This document shows, piece by piece, positions 5,160-9,293 of a stretch of 9,293 bases of DNA. Source of the DNA: Candidatus Ryanbacteria bacterium RIFCSPLOWO2_12_FULL_47_9c (GTDB taxonomy: Bacteria; Patescibacteriota; Minisyncoccia; Ryanbacterales; GWA2-47-10b). The position numbers and the translations under genes were made by a program. The DNA lies in the NCBI GenBank assembly GCA_001821795.1, contig MHOB01000003.1, forward strand, positions 1 to 9,293, read 5' to 3'. The notes beneath the pieces were generated by a model. The model searched no databases. It was not told where the DNA came from and saw only the letters and a list, made by a program, of their open reading frames with translations. Numbering within the stretch: the stretch's first letter is position 1; the number at the start of each line of letters is the position of its first letter.

Positions 5160-5843
5160 ATGAAGTTGCGAATGGTTCTCGCAGCGGCGCTGGTGTTTTG
5201 CACTCTCGCGCCGATGGCGATGGCACAGGTGGGCGGTCCCTTCGACCACCTCAAGTGCTATCGGATCACGTTCAAAAAGGGGGCTCTCGCGGTCGACGGT
5301 CACGCCCTCGATTCGCTCGTGCTCACCCCGTTCCAGGTGCCTCCCTTTAAGATCGAGGAAGGCTGCCGTCTCCAGCCGGCGAAGAAGCCGCGGCCGATCA
5401 TGTTCTGTGTGCCGGTCGACAAGCAGCCGCGCCAGAACCCGACGGGCACGAAGCTGCAGAACGACTACCTGGTGTACCAGATCCGGTGCCCTTCGGAGCC
5501 GGACTTGCAGCAGGGCGTGAAAGACCAGTTCGTCAGAGGCATCGCCGACATCCACCGCAAGCCGACGACGCGCCTCCTGCTCGTCCCCGCGTACAAGATC
5601 GACACCCCGCCACCGCCGTGCGAGCCGACGGCTCCTCACATCTGTGGCGGCACGTGCCCGAACTCGGGTGACGAGTGCCGACCTGGGCCGACCGATATCT
5701 GTGGTTGTTTCCCGCCGTCACAGCCATGCGGTCTCGTGCCCGGCACCAACCAGTGCTCAGGTGACTGCCCGAGCGCCGGCGAGATCTGCCGGACGTTCAC
5801 CGACCCCGCCGGAGGCGTGGCCTGCGACTGCGTCGCGGGCTAG
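5160..5843 (+). CDS. Secreted Cys-rich protein with DHLKCY-type repeats, probably acquired
   Basis: This 227-residue protein begins with a clear signal peptide (cleavage likely after AMA22). Residues 28-99 form one repeat, FDHLKCY...GC...FCVPVDK with C33, C69 and C83, like repeats I recall in secreted proteins of Deltaproteobacteria-type bacteria. Residues 101-147 are a second, degenerate copy (DYLVYQI...VKDQF...LLLVPAYK) in which the first and last Cys are V105 and L141. Then come two six-Cys modules (154-183 and 190-224) with spacing C-x7/8-C-x3-C-x6-C-x7/11-C-x-C. There are 19 Cys in all, one in the signal peptide. Codons are strongly GC-ending (AAG, CTC, ATC), unlike the flanking genes. 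It stands alone between two terminators with its own promoter, behind the thioredoxin/CcdA pair that might keep its disulfides in order. The molecular role is unknown. Confidence 0.72.
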   Translation: MKLRMVLAAALVFCTLAPMAMAQVGGPFDHLKCYRITFKKGALAVDGHALDSLVLTPFQVPPFKIEEGCRLQPAKKPRPIMFCVPVDKQPRQNPTGTKLQNDYLVYQIRCPSEPDLQQGVKDQFVRGIADIHRKPTTRLLLVPAYKIDTPPPPCEPTAPHICGGTCPNSGDECRPGPTDICGCFPPSQPCGLVPGTNQCSGDCPSAGEICRTFTDPAGGVACDCVAG

Positions 5844-5881
5844 CGTTCTTCCGAGCGCGCCTTCTCTTTTTTACCCCCCGC

Positions 5882-5914
5882 CCCCGATCCAGCGCGATCG
5901 GGGCTTTTCTTTTT
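5882..5914 (+). terminator. Intrinsic terminator after the secreted protein gene
   Basis: CCCCGATC-CAGCGC-GATCGGGG, an 8-bp stem, followed by C and TTTTCTTTTT. Confidence 0.85.
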
Positions 5915-5927
5915 CTTCTGAAAAAAG

Positions 5928-5966
5928 TTGACTCATCCAGACAACTCTGGTATCCTCGGGTATACT
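5928..5966 (+). promoter_or_regulatory. str operon promoter region
   Basis: TTGACT (5928-5933), 17 bases, TATCCT (5951-5956). A second -10-like TATACT (5961-5966) lies 17 bases after CAGACA (5938-5943). Either would give a leader of some 25-35 bases before the rpsL ATG at 5996; which is used cannot be read from the sequence. Confidence 0.6.
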
Positions 5967-5995
5967 GTTTTCATTTGTTATAGAAAAGAGAATAT

Positions 5996-6409
5996 ATGCC
6001 AACGGTACAGCAATTGGTGCGCAGGCCGCGCAAAAGAATAAGGGAAAAATCAAAGGCCCCCGCACTCCAGTTCAGTTTTAATACGATCCACAACAGGCGC
6101 GTTTGGCACTCGTCGCCTTTTAAACGCGGCGTGTGTATTAAAGTCACCACGCAAACTCCCAAAAAGCCAAACTCGGCAATCCGAAAAGTTGCGCGCGTGC
6201 GCCTTACCAACGGCATGGAAGTAACAGCGTATATCCCAGGAATCGGCCACAATTTACAGGAACACTCGGTAGTGATGGTGCGGGGCGGCAGAGTCAAGGA
6301 TTTGCCCGGTGTACGTTATCACGTTGTCAGAGGCGTGCTTGATGCGCAGGGAGTTGAAGGCAGAAAACAAGCGCGCAGCAAATACGGGACGAAAAAACCA
6401 AAAGGATAG
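5996..6409 (+). CDS. rpsL: Small ribosomal subunit protein uS12
   Basis: This 137-residue 30S decoding-centre protein is first gene of the str operon. Conserved blocks include MPTVQQLVR at the N-terminus, TPKKPNSAIRK at 54-64, GHNLQEHSVV, GGRVKDLPGVRYH and RSKYGTKKPKG at the end. It is about 13 residues longer than the E. coli protein because of a stretch at about 25-42 before KRGVC, the same place where Bacillus S12 is longer, so this is the long bacterial form and not an anomaly. The lysines at the streptomycin-resistance positions (TPKKPNS and GRVKDLPG) are the sensitive, wild-type residues. rpsG begins two bases after its stop. The ribosome site is weak (AAAAGAG). Confidence 0.97.
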   Translation: MPTVQQLVRRPRKRIREKSKAPALQFSFNTIHNRRVWHSSPFKRGVCIKVTTQTPKKPNSAIRKVARVRLTNGMEVTAYIPGIGHNLQEHSVVMVRGGRVKDLPGVRYHVVRGVLDAQGVEGRKQARSKYGTKKPKG

Positions 6410-6411
6410 TC

Positions 6412-6882
6412 ATGCGTAGAAAAAGGAAAAATAAACGGGTACAGCTACCGGACCCCAAGTATGGGGATTTTCTTATTGCGAAGTGCATCAATCATCTTAT
6501 GAGCGACGGCAAAAAATCTACCGCGCGCGCAGTAATGTACGACGCCCTTGAAGAAATAAAAAAGACGCAGAAAGATACTGATCCGGTGGCACTTTTTACG
6601 GCGGCAGTCAACAACGTCGGTCCGATGGTGGAAGTGAAATCTCGCCGCGTGGGCGGAGCAAACTATCAAGTACCGCGAGAAGTGCGCGGAGATCGGAGGA
6701 TCACGCTTGCGTTCAGATGGATTATCACCGCCTCGCGTGCGAAGAAAGGCAAGCCGATGGCGAAAAAACTTGCCGAGGAATTAATTTTGGCGTCGAAAAA
6801 CGAAGGCGCGGCGATTAAGAAAAAACTCGATACCCATAGGATGGCGGAGGCAAACAAGGCGTTCGCGCATTTTGCTTGGTAA
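6412..6882 (+). CDS. rpsG: Small ribosomal subunit protein uS7
   Basis: At 156 residues this has the usual length of bacterial S7, the 30S head assembly protein that contacts the mRNA exit channel. It starts MRRKRKNK and contains FLIAKCINHLMSDGKK around 20-35, VEVKSRRVGGANYQVP and the C-terminal REVRGDRR and MAEANKAFAHFAW blocks. It follows rpsL by two bases, with AAGGAT upstream as a modest ribosome site that overlaps the end of rpsL, consistent with translational coupling. The next gene, fusA, begins six bases past its stop. S7 is the known translational repressor of the str operon in E. coli; whether that applies here cannot be seen. Confidence 0.97.
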   Translation: MRRKRKNKRVQLPDPKYGDFLIAKCINHLMSDGKKSTARAVMYDALEEIKKTQKDTDPVALFTAAVNNVGPMVEVKSRRVGGANYQVPREVRGDRRITLAFRWIITASRAKKGKPMAKKLAEELILASKNEGAAIKKKLDTHRMAEANKAFAHFAW

Positions 6883-6888
6883 TTTTAT

Positions 6889-8220
6889 ATGTCTCGTGAA
6901 TATCCACTAGAGAGGACGCGTGATATTGGCATTATCGCTCACATTGACGCAGGAAAAACGACAGTCACCGAGCGGATTCTTTTTTACACGGGCGTTTCTC
7001 ATAAAATTGGCGAAGTACATGAGGGGGAAGCCATTATGGACTGGATGGAGCAAGAGCGTGAGCGCGGCATCACCATTACGAGCGCTGCGACAACTTGTTT
7101 TTGGAAGCCAACATATCTTCCGGAAGAGAAGCGAGACACGGACCACGAAATCCGTTTTAATATTATCGATACTCCCGGACACGTTGATTTTACCGTTGAA
7201 GTCGAGCGCTCGCTGCGCGTGCTCGATGGCGGCGTGGTGGTGTTCGATGGTGTTGCGGGGGTTGAGCCGCAGTCGGAAACGGTCTGGCGGCAGGCCGATA
7301 AATATAAAGTTCCACGCATTTGTTTCATAAACAAGCTCGATCGCATGGGTGCTTCTTTTGAGCGAAGCTACGCGTCAATTCACGAGCGCCTCACACCCAA
7401 TGCAATTGCAGTCCAGCTCAACATCGGGCTCGAGAGTAATTTTGAAGGAGTGATCGACCTCCTCTCTATGCGCGCGTTTCGGTTTTCCGGCGAGCATGGT
7501 GAAAATATTGAAGAAAGTGAGGTGCCGGCCGATCTTAAGGAAAAAGCGGCGTCAATGCGCCACGACCTTGTAGGAAAAATTGCCGAGACCGATGATGCTC
7601 TCACGGAAAAATATCTTGAGGGAAAGGATATTCCGCTTGACGAGTTAAAGCGCGCGCTTCGCAAAGCATGCATCAGTTACCAGCTTGTTCCGGTTTTTTG
7701 CGGCTCGGCTTTAAAAAATAAAGGCGTACAACTTGTGCTTGATGGTGTGGTTGATTATTTGCCAAGCCCGCTTGATTTGCCGCCGGTCAAAGGCATGGAT
7801 CCAAAAACCGGCGGCGAAATCACGCGCGAGGCAAAAGACGACGCGCCGTTTGCGGCTCTTGCTTTTAAACTTCAAACCGATCCGTTTGTGGGTCAGCTTA
7901 CGTATTTTCGTGTCTATTCGGGCATGCTTGAGGCGGGTTCCTATATATATAATGTAACTAAAGATCAAAAAGAGCGCGTGGGCCGTATTTTGCGGATGCA
8001 TGCAAATCACCGCGAAGAAGTAAAAGTTATGCATGCGGGCGAGATTGGCGCGATTGTGGGGCTCAAGGGCACGACCACGGGAGACACGCTTGCCGATCCC
8101 GAGCACCCGATTATTCTCGAACGGATTGTTTTCCCCGAGCCAGTGGTTGATTTGAAAATTGAGCCAAAAACAAAAGCCGACCAGGAACGCATGGGGATCG
8201 CGCTCAAGCGGCTTTCGTAA
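6889..8220 (+). CDS. fusA: Elongation factor G, N-terminal part up to an in-frame TAA
   Basis: EF-G is the translocation GTPase of the ribosome. This part covers domains I, II and the start of III: P-loop AHIDAGKT (17-24), ERGITITSAAT (switch I), DTPGH (94-98, with the catalytic His), NKLD (148-151) and GSALKNKG. The frame stops at TAA (8218-8220, codon 444) inside KRLS-stop-EDPTFR, where family members read L-A-K/E-E-D-P. Beyond it the same frame continues without any shift to a normal C-terminus at 9000, giving a 703-codon length typical of the family. A single base change (AAA or GAA to TAA) would explain it. No Shine-Dalgarno sequence precedes the ATG, which sits six bases after rpsG. Confidence 0.93.
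   Translation: MSREYPLERTRDIGIIAHIDAGKTTVTERILFYTGVSHKIGEVHEGEAIMDWMEQERERGITITSAATTCFWKPTYLPEEKRDTDHEIRFNIIDTPGHVDFTVEVERSLRVLDGGVVVFDGVAGVEPQSETVWRQADKYKVPRICFINKLDRMGASFERSYASIHERLTPNAIAVQLNIGLESNFEGVIDLLSMRAFRFSGEHGENIEESEVPADLKEKAASMRHDLVGKIAETDDALTEKYLEGKDIPLDELKRALRKACISYQLVPVFCGSALKNKGVQLVLDGVVDYLPSPLDLPPVKGMDPKTGGEITREAKDDAPFAALAFKLQTDPFVGQLTYFRVYSGMLEAGSYIYNVTKDQKERVGRILRMHANHREEVKVMHAGEIGAIVGLKGTTTGDTLADPEHPIILERIVFPEPVVDLKIEPKTKADQERMGIALKRLS
8218..8220 (+). other. In-frame stop codon interrupting fusA
   Basis: TAA stands where EF-G normally has Lys or Glu. The flanking codons TCG and GAA keep the frame. Several neighbours (protease, HAD, thioredoxin-like, ccdA, rpsG) end in TAA, so TAA is a real stop in this genome and is not globally reassigned. 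Confidence 0.9.
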
Positions 8221-8280
8221 GAAGACCCTACATTTCGCATCAGCTCAAACCCCGAGACCGCCGAGACAATTATTTCCGGC

Positions 8281-9000
8281 ATGGGCGAGCTACATTTGGA
8301 AATTCTTGTCGAGCGAATGAAGCGCGAGTTTAAGGTTGAAGCGAATGTAGGCAAGCCGCAGGTTGCGTATAAAGAAACTATTCGCAAAGAGGCAGAGGCC
8401 GAGGGAAAATATATTCGCCAATCGGGAGGCCGCGGGCAGTACGGGCATGTGCGATTGCGCGTCGAGCCGCAAGAACGTGGCAAGGGCTTTACATTTGAAA
8501 ACGAAATTAAAGGGGGCATCGTGCCGCAAGAATTTATTCCAGCTGTGCAAAAGGGCGTGCGCGAGGCGATGGACAAGGGAGTGGTTGCCGGATTTCCGCT
8601 CGTTGATATGCTCGTTGCGATCTATGACGGTTCGTACCATGAGGTTGATTCAAGTGAGGCCGCGTTTAAGATTGCGGGCTCCATCGCACTTCAGGAATGC
8701 GCGCGCAGGGCAGACCCGGTGATTCTTGAGCCGATTATGAAAGTGGAAGTTATTGTGCCCGCAGATTTCATGGGCGAGGTGACGGGCGATCTCAACAGCA
8801 AGCGCGGAAGAATCGAGCGCATGGAAGATCGCTTGAATCTTAAAGTGATTGATGCAAAAGTTCCGCTTTCAGAAATGTTTGGATACGTAACAAATTTGCG
8901 CTCGCGTACCGAAGGCCGCGGCTCATACACAATGGAATTTTCTTCATACGAAGAGGTTCCGAAGAACATTGCTGAACTGATTGCGGCGGGGAAGAAGTAA
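8281..9000 (+). CDS. fusA: Elongation factor G, C-terminal part (end of domain III, IV, V)
   Basis: This frame is collinear with the upstream fusA part. From the first available ATG it begins MGELHLEILVERMKREF, the well-known end of domain III, and continues through domain IV (IRQSGGRGQYGHV, loop QEFIPAVQKGV) and domain V (VIVPADFMGEVTGDLNSKRG, the MEFSSYEEVP block and a lysine-ending tail). The coding frame is actually open from 8221, but no ATG, GTG or TTG occurs in frame until 8281, so independent translation would lose the conserved EDPTFR...TIISG strand. No ribosome site precedes 8281. It is therefore most likely the second half of one protein rather than a separate gene. Conserved residues look intact, so there is no sign of decay. 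Confidence 0.88.
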   Translation: MGELHLEILVERMKREFKVEANVGKPQVAYKETIRKEAEAEGKYIRQSGGRGQYGHVRLRVEPQERGKGFTFENEIKGGIVPQEFIPAVQKGVREAMDKGVVAGFPLVDMLVAIYDGSYHEVDSSEAAFKIAGSIALQECARRADPVILEPIMKVEVIVPADFMGEVTGDLNSKRGRIERMEDRLNLKVIDAKVPLSEMFGYVTNLRSRTEGRGSYTMEFSSYEEVPKNIAELIAAGKK

Positions 9001-9002
9001 AA

Positions 9003-9026
9003 AAAAATCCGCAAACGCGGATTTTT
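9003..9026 (+). terminator. Intrinsic terminator after fusA
   Basis: AAAAATCCGC-AAAC-GCGGATTTTT, a 10-bp stem whose A and T tails allow termination on either strand. It ends the str operon without a tuf gene. Confidence 0.85.
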
Positions 9027-9032
9027 ATGCAC

Positions 9033-9061
9033 TTGACGGGTTTTGGGGTGTGGTCTATATT
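9033..9061 (+). promoter_or_regulatory. Promoter of the second secreted-protein gene
   Basis: TTGACG (9033-9038), a 17-base spacer and TATATT (9056-9061), placed directly after the fusA terminator. The leader would be about 70 bases long. Confidence 0.7.
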
Positions 9062-9078
9062 GTGAATAAAACGCACCC

Positions 9079-9132
9079 GGGGAGCCTTGGGCTCCCCACG
9101 AACGGGGTTTCGAAAACCCCAGAAGAAGGAGG
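9079..9132 (+). promoter_or_regulatory. Two leader hairpins and strong ribosome site
   Basis: GGGGAGCC-TTG-GGCTCCCC (9079-9097) and GGGGTTT-CGA-AAACCCC (9104-9120) are followed by AGAAGGAGG, a full Shine-Dalgarno sequence, eight bases or so before the ATG. The first hairpin has the same three-base-loop form as the one ahead of the gene at 5160. Confidence 0.65.
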
Positions 9133-9139
9133 AAGCACT

Positions 9140-9293
9140 ATGCGAAGACTGTTCGCGGCGATCGGGAGTGCCATCGCACTCTTCATCGCCATCGCGCTGG
9201 TGGCGCCGCCGCCGTCCCCGGCAGCGGCGTTAAACGGCCTGTATCTGATGAATGCGAGCTCCATCGACGGTTCGACGACGACGACCCAGGACG
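9140..9293 (+). CDS. Secreted protein, N-terminal fragment, function unknown
   Basis: The right edge of the window cuts this gene after 51 codons. The start is fixed by a near-perfect AGAAGGAGG ribosome site. It opens with MRR, then a long hydrophobic stretch (LFAAIGSAIALFIAIALVA) and a Pro/Ala-rich region ending in PAAA, a typical signal peptide with likely cleavage around residue 30. The visible mature part is short (LNGLYLMNASSIDGS, then a Thr run) and I do not recognise it. Like the gene at 5160 it is GC-rich, with codons unlike those of fusA next door, has its own promoter after a terminator, and carries leader hairpins. An in-frame GTG at 9062 could extend it but would place both hairpins inside coding sequence. 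Confidence 0.65.
   Translation, partial: MRRLFAAIGSAIALFIAIALVAPPPSPAAALNGLYLMNASSIDGSTTTTQD

Noticed and set aside
5103..5160. TTG start extending the secreted protein by 19 codons
   Set aside because: It would bury the signal peptide behind a hydrophilic stretch and put the leader hairpin and ribosome site inside coding sequence.
5058..5639. 193-residue minus-strand Arg-rich frame opposite the secreted protein
   Set aside because: This is a typical shadow in GC-rich coding DNA; the plus frame has a signal peptide, ordered Cys modules, promoter and terminator.
6065..6125. Apparent 13-residue insertion in S12
   Set aside because: Bacillus S12 is longer at the same place; this is the known long form of the protein.
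8218..8220. Global reassignment of TAA
   Set aside because: Five other genes in the window end at TAA at family-typical C-termini. The CPR code variant I know of (UGA as Gly) also does not concern TAA.

Overview
The window looks like a piece of a small, compact bacterial genome, most likely a Patescibacteria/CPR (Parcubacteria-like) lineage. This is an inference from very tight gene spacing, near-leaderless housekeeping genes, a 64-residue L28 with a Cys4 zinc ribbon, and a simple extracytoplasmic redox pair (membrane thioredoxin plus CcdA). No taxonomic marker was searched.

Layout. The left end has a minus-strand pair: a site-2 (M50) protease at 386-1072, then a DEDD 3'-5' exonuclease at 1-384 that runs off the edge. 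Divergently, rpmB (1110-1304), a tRNA-Pro(GGG) (1308-1381) and a HAD phosphatase (1409-2098) form one plus-strand unit. Next come a glutamate-type dehydrogenase (2132-3274), a regulatory leader (3271-3464) ahead of a 70-residue orphan (3501-3713), and a thioredoxin-like/CcdA pair (3765-5050). A GC-rich Cys-rich secreted protein (5160-5843) precedes the str operon rpsL-rpsG-fusA (5996-9000). The window closes on the start of a second GC-rich secreted protein (9140 onward).

The most interesting element is the 3271-3464 leader. It has a consensus promoter, a 26-codon reading frame with eight Leu codons in nine positions, and three 13-nt segments that can form either an antiterminator or a T-tailed terminator. 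That is the layout of a leucine transcription attenuator of the leu-leader kind, but it sits ahead of an uncharacterised small protein with a CxCxxC motif.

Three other oddities stand out. fusA is full length and collinear but has an in-frame TAA at codon 444. The CcdA homologue appears circularly permuted, with its first Cys helix at the C-terminus. The two secreted-protein genes use a different expression layout (GC-rich codons, 5' hairpin, Shine-Dalgarno sequence, own promoter; a terminator is visible for the first) from the leaderless or SD-poor housekeeping genes, which suggests transferred cargo between core operons.

Functionally, the thioredoxin-like protein and CcdA would move reductant across the membrane to the compartment where the adjacent 19-Cys secreted protein folds. 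rpsL, rpsG, fusA, rpmB and tRNA-Pro belong to translation. The dehydrogenase handles glutamate/2-oxoglutarate.
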